DNA of 64,000 nt from Ariolimax columbianus (GCA_036924085.1 JAVGWX010000001.1:638603-702602); one strand, 5' to 3'. Positions 57,821 through 63,856 are shown, numbered from the stretch's first letter. Made by a program: numbers and translations. Notes: generated by a model not told the origin, from the sequence alone.

Positions 57821-58095
57821 TGAAGAAGAATAAGATGAAGAAGAAGAAGAAGATGAAGAAGAAGAAGTTTCGAGGACATGTTTATCCAATTGTTTCTCTC
57901 CCCTTTCTGCCAGGATACATCCTTCCATCGTTCTACACGCGCAACGAGAGACCTTACGGCTTTAGAATTGAGGACACCCTTATTGGTAACATCCACCATC
58001 ACATCTTCCATTTCAAGGCTGATCTTGACATTTCTGGCACCAGCAACAGATACGAAACACTGAATATCAGTCCAGAGACAGTCCAGCTACAACAG
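38968..58095 (+). CDS. AOC: Membrane-anchored copper amine oxidase (7 exons, 3' end outside)
   Basis: Quinoprotein that oxidises primary amines to aldehydes, releasing ammonia and H2O2; extracellular and membrane-tethered. Exons: 38968-39570, 42989-43287, 48729-48882, 49737-49886, 50345-50446, 54294-54540 and 57914-58095 (1737 nt, 579 codons; all GT-AG, phases consistent). Residues 14-36 form a signal anchor after a basic cytosolic tail. Catalytic Asp is ~409 (FVDSG), topaquinone Tyr ~497 (NYDY), copper ligands H546/H548 and calcium-site-like DLD ~555. Active-site spacing matches vertebrate membrane amine oxidases with a constant ~26-residue offset. The family runs ~750 residues, so ~170 are missing, including the third copper His, presumably beyond 64000. 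Introns are mostly tandem repeat. An in-frame upstream ATG at 38854 exists, but an acceptor at 38965 favours 38968. Confidence 0.92.
39571..39890 (+). repeat. CACCTGCTCTCCTGCT degenerate array at the start of intron 1
   Basis: About 25 short units (8-24 bp) of CTCACCTGCTCTCCTGCTAA type. They begin within ~25 nt of the exon 1 donor. Strongly pyrimidine-rich on the sense strand. Confidence 0.93.
40055..41010 (+). mobile_element. CR1/L2-like LINE 3' fragment in intron 1
   Basis: Begins RALGVIVDHTGKLSEQVQ and VAVKKTNKMSGM, is interrupted by a 286-bp insertion (40148-40433), then resumes with IKRNIKHRRKEVIVKLY, MEYCVQVWSPYHRGDINILE and LQCLEERRIRGDLIQVYKMI. A 3' UTR ends ..CCAGTATAAAGACGTTAAGT. 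40507-40791 is open; other parts are shifted. Same family as 1979-2390 and 61900-63856. It is inserted in the sense orientation of the amine oxidase intron. Confidence 0.9.
40148..40433 (+). mobile_element. 286-bp insertion with 6-bp target duplication
   Basis: Lies inside the LINE RT frame, flanked by GGTATG at 40142-40147 and 40434-40439. Removing it and one GGTATG restores the frame NKMSG-MIKRNIKH exactly. It starts GCTTGGCTTGGCTTCG and contains a B-box-like CTGTTCGATCCC near 40338. No protein. A SINE or small non-autonomous transposon; class undetermined. Confidence 0.75.
41135..41275 (+). repeat. 35-bp array, ~4 copies
   Basis: Unit CTCCCTCCCTGCTCGAACCT + GTTAGTCTGAGGTGT, with decreasing identity to the right. 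Confidence 0.92.
41292..41421 (+). other. Coding-like stretch, unidentified
   Basis: Frame LLIVGGSYNSAIMHEEVLNH then FHVIASISSIPAAEAFKVSA, with protein-like composition and a stop at about 41413-41421 (donor-like TTCAAG|GTGTCG just before). Not part of the amine oxidase: exons 1 and 2 join in phase without it. It could be a relic of a mobile element. Confidence 0.2.
41625..41785 (+). repeat. ~52-bp array, 3 copies
   Basis: Unit around CATGTGTGCCCTGGTGCGTC. Nothing else recognised at 41422-41624 or 41786-42084. Confidence 0.92.
42085..42262 (+). repeat. 33-bp array, 5 copies
   Basis: Unit GGAGACCTACTTCTACGACC + AGCCACGTGTAGC (11 codons, open on both strands). It changes directly into the 39-bp array next door. 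Confidence 0.94.
42263..42455 (+). repeat. 39-bp array, 5 copies
   Basis: Unit GCTACAAGGCTGACACAAGA + CACGGAGTCGTGTCTCTCT (13 codons, open on both strands). Confidence 0.94.
42605..42775 (+). repeat. 44-bp array, 4 copies
   Basis: Unit TCTACCCTGGCACGTGACGT + CTGGTTTTGATGGACCACGTGATG. Each unit carries CACGTG twice, a palindromic E-box-like hexamer. Confidence 0.94.
42778..42935 (+). repeat. Purine (GA)n-rich tract before exon 2
   Basis: About 160 nt, almost all purine on the sense strand (GAGAGA, AGAAAGA). It ends ~50 nt before the exon 2 acceptor. Confidence 0.93.
42989..43287 (+). CDS. AOC: Amine oxidase exon 2
   Basis: 299 nt; acceptor GAACTGTTTGCAG (AG at 42987-42988), donor TAGCAG|GTAAAA. 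Phase 0 in, phase 2 out. It encodes VGYILRESYGTSYVNCPSSE, LWMWADYPVEYYVLHPVDFG and KLWYHGKLYNSVDDLINFYN, the end of the second N-terminal domain and the start of the link to the catalytic domain. KLWYHGKLYNSVDDL matches the family's (W/F)YxGxxYxSxxxL pattern. The donor region is itself copied in the array that follows. Confidence 0.93.
43288..43495 (+). repeat. 36-bp array starting at the exon 2 donor
   Basis: About 5.5 units of 36 bp. The real donor CAG|GTAAAACAGCTGTTT is followed by units containing GG|GTAAAACAGCTACTTCC, so each unit repeats the donor-proximal sequence. Sense-strand frames such as YGVKQLLPVCSL are artefacts. Confidence 0.92.
43590..43725 (+). repeat. 37-bp array, ~3.5 copies
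   Basis: Unit GGCGTGGGACTTAGTCTGTG + ACATGTTAGCGGCAGGC. 43726-43915 shows nothing recognised. Confidence 0.92.
43917..44185 (+). repeat. 38-bp array, 7 copies
   Basis: Unit GACACTTTCAGTCGTGGAAT + GATGGCCGTCTGTTTTAA, nearly identical copies. Confidence 0.95.
44240..44412 (+). repeat. 19-bp array CTGTTCTATCTGGTCTGTT
   Basis: About nine units with short CTGTT insertions. Poly-pyrimidine/G composition. Confidence 0.94.
44500..44665 (+). repeat. 20-bp array, 8 copies
   Basis: Unit GAGCTTACCTGGACATGGTC; later units have CTCACC and TTGAG. The unit includes CAGGTAAGCTC on the opposite strand. Confidence 0.94.
44690..45368 (+). repeat. 12-13-bp array CACAAGCCGACGT, ~50 copies
   Basis: Degenerate short units, becoming regular to the right (45090-45360: CACAAGCCGACATCACAAGC, two-unit alternation). 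The frame TSRHHKPTSQAD is an artefact. Confidence 0.95.
45370..46370 (+). mobile_element. Jockey-like LINE RT fragment with internal minisatellite
   Basis: Broken + frames before the array: TRERMLNRRLKW, LETEKILIPEQA, then a shifted SVAAQTTRSHT. The 38-bp array replaces the stretch around the KVWKDGLMTKL motif. After it come RNVINVNIRKWIKAF, LLNRRARV and SISDLTHD (corrupted VFINDLTD). Palm motifs are incomplete and no YADD is seen. It lies in the sense orientation of intron 2. Confidence 0.75.
45765..46190 (+). repeat. 38-bp minisatellite, ~11 copies, seeded on an RT motif
   Basis: Unit CCAAGAAAGTGTGGAAAGAA + TGACTAATGACAAAACTT. One frame reads KKVWKD-LMTKL, the RT segment following motif A. 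It lies exactly at that point of the LINE, between QEIEDAFQE-like and RNVINVNIRKW sequences. Confidence 0.92.
46365..46500 (+). repeat. ~57-bp array, ~2.5 copies
   Basis: Unit GGGGTGAGAACCGCTCTCTA + TACAGAAGTCTTGGTGGTGT. It directly follows the LINE fragment. Confidence 0.9.
46510..47235 (-). mobile_element. RTE-like LINE RT fragment
   Basis: Minus-strand frame of 188 codons at 46510-47076: FIDYTQAFDTLNHQNLW (motif A), KGVRQGCILSPYLYNIYAEC (motif B), LRYADDTVILSRSAEGLEQL (motif C, YADD intact) and NMFININKTKIM (motif D). Upstream in another frame are TIELISHASKILLWILFRR, EKRFEFAIHEVQADFR and RDYIFNMRNI. The palm is the best preserved in the window, but both ends are missing. It lies antisense in intron 2. 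Confidence 0.9.
47236..48000. other. Possible 5' leader of a LINE; no gene seen
   Basis: 47510-47760 (GGCAAACTGCTGGATG, TGACGAGCCCCTCAGA, GATGGCTAACCAGCC) has the look of the 5' region of APE-type LINEs from memory. No frame confirms it. The minus frame 47251-47481 is unrecognised. Confidence 0.3.
48005..48120 (+). repeat. 22-bp array, 5 copies
   Basis: Unit GATCTGATGGCGAATGAGAA + GA, nearly identical. Confidence 0.95.
48180..48605 (+). mobile_element. Unclassified dispersed element, copy 2
   Basis: Matches 21265-21548 (GGCAGCCTGGCTAACGAGG, CTCGGGATGTGAGGAAAGC, CCGCCACTTAACGCATTTTT). Its 5' part is expanded into the 48200-48375 array. It lies just before exon 3, separated by the (TATC)n run. 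Confidence 0.65.
48200..48375 (+). repeat. ~48-bp array, ~4 copies, inside the dispersed element
   Basis: Unit AATATACTGGCCAGACATGT + TAGTCAGGGTCAGAGTCAGG. Copy 1 of the element (near 21265-21310) carries this segment once, so the array expanded within the element. Confidence 0.88.
48654..48718 (+). repeat. (TATC)n microsatellite, ~16 units
   Basis: Ends ~10 nt before the exon 3 acceptor and makes up its pyrimidine-rich tract (TCTATCATTCTAG). Confidence 0.97.
48729..48882 (+). CDS. AOC: Amine oxidase exon 3
   Basis: 154 nt; acceptor ATCATTCTAG (AG at 48727-48728), donor GAAAG|GTTAGT. Phase 2 in: exon 2 AG plus T makes Ser. Phase 0 out. It encodes VDQKSRIQKHTYSPEVFSTL, NLRGNPQPAQPLRPPTQVEP and DGKRYSLKGRK. 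The family's linker into the catalytic beta-sandwich has the same PPxxxxPxGxRYxxxGxxV shape. The Pro-rich part is longer than in vertebrate homologues as I remember them. Confidence 0.88.
48935..49615 (+). repeat. 26-bp array, ~25 copies, intron 3
   Basis: Unit AGCTTGGTATCGTATCTGTA + TTTGAC, preceded by a G run (48907-48922). A block near 49320-49380 recurs at 49500-49560, a ~180-bp higher-order duplication. A (TTAGTGTG) run follows to 49670. Confidence 0.95.
49737..49886 (+). CDS. AOC: Amine oxidase exon 4
   Basis: 150 nt, 50 codons, phase 0 at both ends; acceptor CTGTTGTTGCAG (AG at 49735-49736), donor CTGCAT|GTGAGT. It encodes VEYLGWSFYFRMSALTGPIL, NDIRYNDERIAFELGLAEIA and VFYSGYNSLH. This is the start of the copper amine oxidase catalytic domain (GWSFxFR, RIxxE). 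Confidence 0.95.
49917..50275 (+). repeat. ~360-nt purine (GA) tract, intron 4
   Basis: Almost all A/G on the sense strand (GAGAGAGGGAGAGA and similar) and fills most of intron 4 (49887-50344). Frames on either strand (Arg/Glu- or Ser/Leu-rich) are artefacts. Capable of triplex (H-DNA) formation in principle. Confidence 0.96.
50345..50446 (+). CDS. AOC: Amine oxidase exon 5 (catalytic Asp)
   Basis: 102 nt, 34 codons, phase 0 at both ends; acceptor TGGCTTTCCTAG (AG at 50343-50344), donor AACCAG|GTGAGG. It encodes RTTDFVDSGALIGSHSKSLV then PGGDCPESATFINQ. The Asp of FVDSG (residue ~409) aligns with the catalytic base, and PGxDCPxxAT is a family signature. The reading frame stays open for ~410 nt into intron 5, through the DHTRPLT repeat. 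Confidence 0.94.
50500..50835 (+). repeat. 21-bp array, ~15 copies, intron 5
   Basis: Unit TGATCACACACGGCCCTTGA + C. It is in frame with exon 5 (DHTRPLT), starting ~55 nt after its donor. Contains the TGATCA palindrome. Confidence 0.95.
50865..51195 (+). repeat. 32-bp array, ~10 copies, intron 5
   Basis: Unit GCACAGTTCTCTTCACCCCA + TCAACACCTACA, nearly identical copies. Confidence 0.96.
51300..54266 (+). repeat. 13-bp satellite CTCCACATCCACT, ~225 copies, intron 5
   Basis: About 3 kb, purine-poor on the sense strand, with a 17-bp variant (CATCCATCCACTCTC). A 13-bp unit leaves all three frames open, giving artefact frames to 1053 codons. Blocks near 52740-53110 recur at 53230-53590, a ~490-bp segmental duplication. 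It ends 27 nt before the exon 6 acceptor. One open frame continues straight into exon 6. Confidence 0.97.
54294..54540 (+). CDS. AOC: Amine oxidase exon 6 (topaquinone Tyr)
   Basis: 247 nt; acceptor TGTACTCCCCAG (AG at 54292-54293), donor GTACAG|GTTGGT. Phase 0 in, phase 1 out. It encodes TFAGQAVAEPVELAKSFCLF, ENNNGYPLRRHLSYSQSEGG and SVVTVVNYDYVFDFMFHQNG, ending at MSTG. NYDY is the cofactor motif, whose Tyr (residue ~497) self-processes to topaquinone with bound copper and O2. FENNxGxPLRRH is a family signature. Confidence 0.96.
54585..54715 (+). repeat. TCACATCATTGTC short array, intron 6
   Basis: About nine degenerate 12-16-bp units (TCACATCATT, GTCTCGTCACATCATTG), starting ~45 nt after the exon 6 donor. 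Confidence 0.88.
54716..55835 (+). repeat. 22/30-bp array CATGCTTCTCACCTGGAGAAAA
   Basis: About 42 units, mixing a 22-bp form and a 30-bp form with an extra TTCTCACC, and a CGACG variant near the right end. Many units contain CACCTGGAGAAAA. Frames such as NMLLTFSPGE are artefacts. Confidence 0.96.
55836..56094. other. No gene seen
   Basis: Short unique interval in intron 6. LPDNLLSLSDNPASYRPLKD near 55950-56010 faintly recalls a LINE RT (SYRPI) and the rest is unrecognised. Confidence 0.4.
56095..56815 (+). repeat. 33-bp array, ~22 copies, intron 6
   Basis: Unit GAGCGATCCAGGCAGGGACT + TCAACTCTGAGAA, with ACTGC and short CTACTCTGAG variants. Sub-blocks (AGACAGG units) recur in order. Confidence 0.96.
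56940..57465 (+). repeat. 31-bp array, ~17 copies, intron 6
   Basis: Unit GCACCTGTCTGAGACACGCC + AGGTGTGAGGA. Five nearly identical ATGTGTG units at 57300-57430 are the youngest. Minus-strand frames (SQTGAPHTWRVSDRC) are artefacts. Confidence 0.96.
57785..57870 (+). repeat. (GAA)n tract before exon 7
   Basis: About 85 nt of GAAGAA with ATGAAG interruptions, ending ~45 nt upstream of the exon 7 acceptor. Confidence 0.96.
57914..58095 (+). CDS. AOC: Amine oxidase exon 7 (copper ligands)
   Basis: 182 nt; acceptor TCTCCCCTTTCTGCCAG (AG at 57912-57913), donor CAACAG|GTAAGG. Phase 1 in: G + GA gives Gly. Phase 0 out. It encodes YILPSFYTRNERPYGFRIED, TLIGNIHHHIFHFKADLDIS and GTSNRYETLNISPETVQLQQ. 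H546 and H548 of IHHH are the first two copper ligands, and DLD follows at the family position for a calcium site. The third copper His should lie ~160 residues further and is not in the window. Confidence 0.95.
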
Positions 58096-58895
58096 GTAAG
58101 GTCACAGGTGAGACAGTCCAGCTACAACAGGTAAGGAGGTCAGAGGTGAGACAGTCCAGCTACAACTGCTAAGGTCACAGGTGAAACAGTCCAGCTATAC
58201 AACAGGTAAGGCGATCAGAGGTGAGACAGTCCAGCTACAACTGCTAAGGTCACAGGTGAAACAATCCAGCTATACAACAGGTAAGGAGGTCAGAGGTGAG
58301 ACAGTCTAGTTACAACTGCTAAGGTCACAGGTGAAACAGTCCAGCTATACAACAGGTAAGGAGGTCAGAGGTGAGACAGTCTAGTTACAACTGCTAAGGT
58401 CACAGGTGAAACAGTCCAGCTATACAACAGGTAAGGAGGTCAGAGGTGAGACAGTCCAGCTACAACTGCTAAGGTCACAGGTGAAACAGTCCAGCTATAC
58501 AACAGGTAAGGAGGTCAGAGGTGAGACAGTCCAGCTACAACTGCTAAGGTCACAGGTGAAACAGTCCAGCTATACAACAGGTAAGGAGGTCAGAGGTGAG
58601 ACAGTCCAGCTACAACTGCTAAGGTCACAGGTGAAACAGTCCAGCTATACAACAGGTAAGGAGGTCAGAGGTGAGACAGTCCAGCTACAACTGCTAAGGT
58701 CACAGGTGAAACAGTCCAGCTATTCAACAGGTAAGGAGGTCAGAGGTGAGACAGTCCAGCTACAACTGCTAAGGTCACAGGTGAAACAGTCCAGCTATAC
58801 AACAGGTAAGGAGGTCAGAGGTGAGACAGTCTAGTTACAACTGCTAAGGTCACAGGTGAAACAGTCCAGCTATACAACAGGTAAGGAGGTCACAG
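58096..58895 (+). repeat. 75-bp array built from the exon 7 end and its donor
   Basis: The exon 7 end (GAGACAGTCCAGCTACAACA, G|GTAAGG) is followed by a 35-bp repeat and then about ten 75-bp units. Each unit holds a mutated copy (GCTACAACTGCTAAGG) and an intact donor copy (TATACAACAG|GTAAGG). The array thus contains about a dozen consensus 5' splice sites. Unit length is 25 codons. Confidence 0.96.
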
Positions 58896-59959
58896 GTGAA
58901 ACGGGCTGGCTATTGAGTGCTGCTATAAATATTCTCCCCCCCCCCCACCTCGATCAACGCCCCTCGACCCCCACTATCCACGTCCCTCCTCACAATCTAC
59001 GTCCCTCCCCATGCCCCTCCCTACCCTCCTACCCACGAATCATGACCCTCCTCATTTGCCCCGAACCTGTAATTATCCCATGTTGATTTTCTACTTTCTG
59101 ACAACGTGTTGGACCCAATCGTCTCGCGCTGTTCTTCATTCTTGACGAATACGCTATGCTGGCAGGTGACAGTGGCTCTTCTTGTGTCCTGAGACGTGTT
59201 GAAGAAGATGCCCTTCGCCGTCTGGTTGTCCTACAATGCGATGCTTCTCCTGTGGTTTATGACTACAAAGGGGGGGGGAGGGGGCTGTTGTTTAGTGTCA
59301 ATAATCCTTGCCTCGCTGTAATACAACTTGATGGGAGGGAGCAGGGAGGCGAGGTTTCAGCTAGACAGCACAGACCAGCCTCTGACTGTAAGGCTTGTCC
59401 TGTAAGTCATGTCCTATAAGTCATGTCCTGTAAAGACATGTCCTGTAATTCATGTCGCGTATGGTAAAGAAAGGTAAATAGTGATCGCTAGTTATTGTGT
59501 TCGAAATAATCAAATGATTTGAAGCCATGATTGATTTGAACAACGATAGACTTGTGTCAGAGTTATCTTCGACCACTAGCGTCAACCTTTCAACAAAGCT
59601 AGACTCGTATCGGAGGCGTCATACAACGGTAGTCGAATATACCCAGAGTTTAGATGAGGAGCAAATTCCGTCTAAAGACTGAGCCTTGTGTTCATTAAAA
59701 CTCGAGCCAAATCAACGGTGCAATTACACAAAAGGCGTTAATTCACCCACGGATTATAATAGTTTAAATTTAGTAGAATGTAGCCATACGTAGCACCATA
59801 CTTTTCAATTCGCGCGTCTTTAATTCGCGCGGTAAACCTATGTCCGTGTCATTCTCAGATCTAACACCCTACGTGGAAGATGGATTTAATGCATTTGTCA
59901 CACTTGACACGCAAGAAAATAAATTGTGTGCAGTTTTTGCAAAAAAGACAAATTATGCA
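58896..59959. other. No gene seen
   Basis: C-run near 58937 and G-run near 59269. A frame at 59156-59419 has no recognised motif. I looked for the remaining amine oxidase exons here and found none. Confidence 0.5.
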
Positions 59960-61010
59960 CACCGTCCGACTGTGTGCTAAAACTCATGTTATGACTTCGT
60001 CTCTCACAGTTCGTAAAGATCATTAGAGATGTCGCACATGTCAGCAGGACATTCCTGTTCGTTCTGGCACATGGTTAGAGGGCACACGTCTGTGGTATAG
60101 GGAGATTATTCTCTTCATTTACTGTTGGAGTAAAGAGATGACTAGCATTGCTTTCTGTAAATCAGAGCTAGGAACTGCAAATAATGCTGCCATAAAATGG
60201 AACAGTAACCTCCGTGAGGTTTGTGCAAATTCATTCATTGCTAATCCCGCTGTAATACGACGGTTGAGATTGATGAAAGTTTGTTCACAGGCAGGAAAAT
60301 TACGTTGGTCATATATTTTCACAGCAGTGGGTATTCGGTGGCATTTGTTGTGAAACAAGTGAGCGTTTGATGGTTCCAGTGCCGGACCGACAAGTCAGTG
60401 TTTGATGGTTCCAGTGCCGGACAGACAAGTGAGTGTTTGATGGTTCCAGTGCCGGACCGACAAGTGAGTGTTTGATCGTTCCAGTGCCGGACCGACAAGT
60501 GAGTGTTTGATGGTTCCAGTGCCGGACCGACAAGTGAGTGTTTGATGGTTCCAGTGCCGGACCGACAAGTGAGTGTTTGATGGTTCTAGTGTCGGACCGA
60601 CAAGTGAGTGTTGGATGTTTCCAGTGCCGGACCGACAAGTGAGTGTTTGATGGTTCCAGTGCCGGACCAACACTAATGCCCATTATCGGAGCCAACATTC
60701 GTCCTGGTATGACAGTTGTGTCTGATCAATGGCGTGCATACAGTACCCTTCAGAATGTGCCTGGTTTAAGTCACTAAACAGTGAATCATTCTGCACATTG
60801 TGTCGACCCTATCACAGGAGCAAACACACAACGGAGGTTGTGGAAAGCTGCCAAAGAGCGCAACAAACGTCAAAACGGAACACACAGACACATGGTAGAT
60901 TCCTACATGTGTGAGTTTCTGTGGCGACATCGGAATAAAGTCCGTCAGTTAGACCCGTTCCACAATATTCTGCGGGACATCACAGAATGTTGGCCTCCTC
61001 TTTAAATTGT
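59960..61010 (+). mobile_element. Merlin (IS1595/ISXO2-like) DNA transposon relic
   Basis: Broken + frames. FCKSELGTANNAAIKWNSNL, REVCANSFIANPAVI and a shifted VEIDESLFTG (first catalytic Asp) lie near 60140-60300, followed by QWVFGGICCETSE near 60325-60362. The 35-bp array interrupts at that point. Then come MPIIGANIRPGMTVVSDQWR (second catalytic position), AYSTLQNVPGL, VNHSAHCVDPITGANTQRRL and WKAAKERNKRQNGTHRHMVD. Near GANTQ the expected catalytic Glu is missing. Terminal repeats were not identified. Inactive. Confidence 0.85.
60360..60665 (+). repeat. 35-bp minisatellite, ~9 copies, inside Merlin transposase
   Basis: Unit GTGAGTGTTTGATGGTTCCA + GTGCCGGACCGACAA. One frame reads LMVPVPDRQ, the transposase segment after GGICCETSE, so the array expanded from it. 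35 is not a multiple of 3. Confidence 0.94.
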
Positions 61011-61309
61011 GCAGCTACGAACGAACACCATGTGTATGTCCTGATATGTGCATAGCTTCAGCGATCCTTGGTAATCTGTTCCCCTCACGGCCCTTTTCAG
61101 GGCCCACAAAACCCAAAAACCAGCATCAAGGTCCTTTTTAGGGCCCAGAAAAAACAACAAAACTGCACTTAACAAAACTGCACCCAATAAAACTGCACTC
61201 TGATAGCTAGACACTTATAATTATTTTTGTACGTAAACCCGTGTGAGTAGCATACAATTTCAGAATGGGTCAATTAACGCACAAGAACCCACAAAAGGCT
61301 TCGATTTAT

Positions 61310-61535
61310 CAAGTAGTCACTAGGAATAGGTGTCGTGTAGTCACTAGGGATAGGTGTCGTGTAGCCACTAGGGATAGGTGTCGTGTAGTCACTAGGGATA
61401 GGTGTCGTGTAGTCACTAGGGATGTCGTGTAGTCACTAGGGATAGGTGTCGTGTAGTCACTAGGGATAGGTGTCGTGTAGTCACTAGGGATGTCGTGTAG
61501 TCACTAGGGATAGGTGTCGTGTAGTCACGAGTGAA
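61310..61535 (+). repeat. 24-bp array, ~9 copies
   Basis: Unit GTGTAGTCACTAGGGATAGG + TGTC, with two 18-bp deletion variants at matching positions (a higher-order pattern). 61011-61309 and 61536-61899 hold nothing recognised. Confidence 0.95.
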
Positions 61536-61899
61536 TAGTTGGGTTAGGAACTCCAGAATCTACCATGTAGGCATAAACCCAGTCATTGGATCAGAAAGGC
61601 AGTTAAATAAATGTTTCGTGTGTGAGTGAAGTATTAGTGTTGAGAATTAATTTGGGTAATAATAACATAGTTGTAATTGTAGTTTAATGTAGCATACGTA
61701 TTTTCAAAATAGTGGCCTTGTTAAAACAGATAGTTAGTGACTTGACAGAATTAAATAGCATGGAACAGTGAGCGGTAGTAACACTCAAGTAACACTAGGC
61801 CTAGTCGTTAGCGATACGTTGTAGAAAGGTAAATACCAGCGACATTTGTCTTTTTGGCGTTTCTTTAAGAAGTATACATTGTATTAGGTATTAATATAA

Positions 61900-63856
61900 C
61901 TTATTGGCTAACGGAAATAAATAGCAAAATTAGAATGGCTACTAAGACGAGACGAAATGCTGCGAAGAAAGGCCAAGTCAGATTGTGTGATTTGTGTGAC
62001 GGAAATGTTAGTATTACTAGTGTAGGGATAGATAGGCCTACAACGTTGGAAGATGAAGGAAAAGTTACATGTTGGATATGTAGAGTCGAAGAGAGGCAGG
62101 CACAAATGGGGTGCAATATAAGGGAAAATGAGAGGAGATGGAAAAGAGGCAGATGAAAATAGAAGGGAAACAAGTGAAAATGGAGGAAATTTTAAAGAAG
62201 CCGCAGTCAAGGTGTAGTCAAGGAAGTGAGGAAGATTTGAGTGAGGAAACAGTTCACAGGGCAGAGAGCTTTGGAGAGAAGTATGCACATATAGGTGAGG
62301 GGTCAGTTTTGGTAGTAGGAGATTCAATGGTGAGAGAGGTTGGCAGACATTTGTCTAAACAACACAACATGTTTGAAAGAATAGATATGGGGGGAGCAAA
62401 AATAGAGGACATAGAGGGGAGAATAAAGAGGTTAGATGACAAAGGAAACAGTCATGTGGTAGCATTGGTAGGAACAAATAATGTAAAGAGAGATGGTACA
62501 GAAATAATTATGGATAAATATAAAAGTCTTATGGGAACACTTGAGGAAAAACAGTTTAGAAAGGTCACAATGATGGGCATTTTAGATAGAGCAGATGGGT
62601 CAGACTATCTAGATAGCAAAATAATAGGTATCAACCTTAGGTTACAGGTGATGTGTGCGGACATGGGAATGGAATTTATTGATGTGAAAGTAGACAAAAG
62701 TAAAATGTTAGACTAGGGAGGTTTACATCTAAATGAGATAGGACAGCAGATTTGAAGCAAAGTATATGTTCTATCATTGTGTTAGAAATTTAAACTAGTA
62801 AGGCCAATGAAGTATGAGACTAAAGATAGGCCTACAATAGGGTGCTATAGAGGATGTAGTCAAAGGGGTAAGTTGGTGTCAGGGAAGTGTGAAATAAGTA
62901 GTGTAAAAGCAAACACTAAAATGATAAAGCAGAAGCAAAAAGTGGAAAACCAACAACATTACAAACTAAATGTTTTTATGCAAATGTGAGAAGCATAGTA
63001 AATAAAAGAGAAGAATTGGAAATGTATGTAAAAGAAGCAAAACCAGATATAATAGGATTAACAGAATCGTGGACATATGAGGACATTGCAGATAGTGAAC
63101 TTGAAATAGAGGGATATACAATGTTAAGGAAAGATAGGATAGTTGGAAACAAGACTAAATGAGGTGGCGTTTTATTATACTGTATAAATTCTGTTAATAT
63201 AACGATCAAAGATAATTTATCCTGTGGTAACAAAAATGAAAGTGTGTGGGAAGAAATATAAAGTGGGGGTGAAAAAACAGTGATTGGAGTGTGCTATAGA
63301 TGTCCATCAAGTCAAAAAGAGGAAGACGAGGAGCTGATTAGTAGCATAGCAAAGGCAAGTGAAGGAAATTATTATTAATGGGAGATTTCAACTTTCCAGA
63401 AATAAAATGGGATATGGCAGAAGCACTTGTACAGTCAAAACCTTTTGTTAAGTGCATAACTGACAATTTTTTAATTCAACATTCAGACGCAGGCACCAGA
63501 AAGAAAGAAGAATTCGTGGTGACTTAATACAGGTTTATAAGATGATCAGAGGAATGGATAAATTAGACTATAACAAGTTTTTTTCAGCCACACACAATAA
63601 CAGGAGGGCGTAGCTACAAGCGGACTAAAGAGAGGTCCAGATTAGATATTAGGAAATCTTGTTTTAGTCAGAGAGTGGTGTCTGCTGGAATGCATTGCCA
63701 GGGGAGGTAGTGGAGGCAGGGACAGTTTATGCATTTAAGAATAAACTGGATGCGCATAGCTTTTAGAGCAATGTGATGTAAATGTAACTGGTTGTACACA
63801 GACTCTGCACAGTCTTCTAAACCAGTATAAAGACGTTAAGTTAAGTTAAGTTAAGA
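61900..63856 (+). mobile_element. CR1/L2-like LINE with large internal deletion
   Basis: ORF1 (61935-62716), then the start of ORF2: FYANVRSIVNKREELEMYVK, EAKPDIIGLTESW and LLMGDFNFPEIKWDM (EEP domain, 62965-63480, with frameshifts and stops). At about 63495 the sequence jumps from IQHSDAGTR directly to the RT C-terminal RIRGDLIQVYKMIRGMDKLD. A 3' UTR shared with 40800-41010 follows, then the tail (TTAAG)n at 63838-63856. All RT catalytic motifs are deleted. Total ~1.95 kb. Confidence 0.9.
61935..62716 (+). pseudogene. CR1/L2-like ORF1: zinc-finger plus SGNH esterase-like domain
   Basis: Starts MATKTRRNAAKKGQVRLCDL. A zinc-finger-like CDLC...CWIC pair follows (PHD-like spacing), then a frameshift near 62140-62156. 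The second part reads VLVVGDSMVREVGRHLSKQH (GDS block I of SGNH/GDSL hydrolases) and VVALVGTNNVKRDGTEI (block III, GxN). It continues to a stop at 62714. CR1 and L2 ORF1 proteins commonly carry such an esterase domain. The usual C-terminal catalytic D-x-x-H is present only as DVKVDKSKMLD and then a stop, with LHLNEIG-like residues after it. Confidence 0.85.

Noticed and set aside
59156..59419. Possible next amine oxidase exon
   Set aside because: An AG at 59164-59165 precedes an open stretch, but no residue pattern of the C-terminal catalytic domain (third copper His region) appears in any frame.
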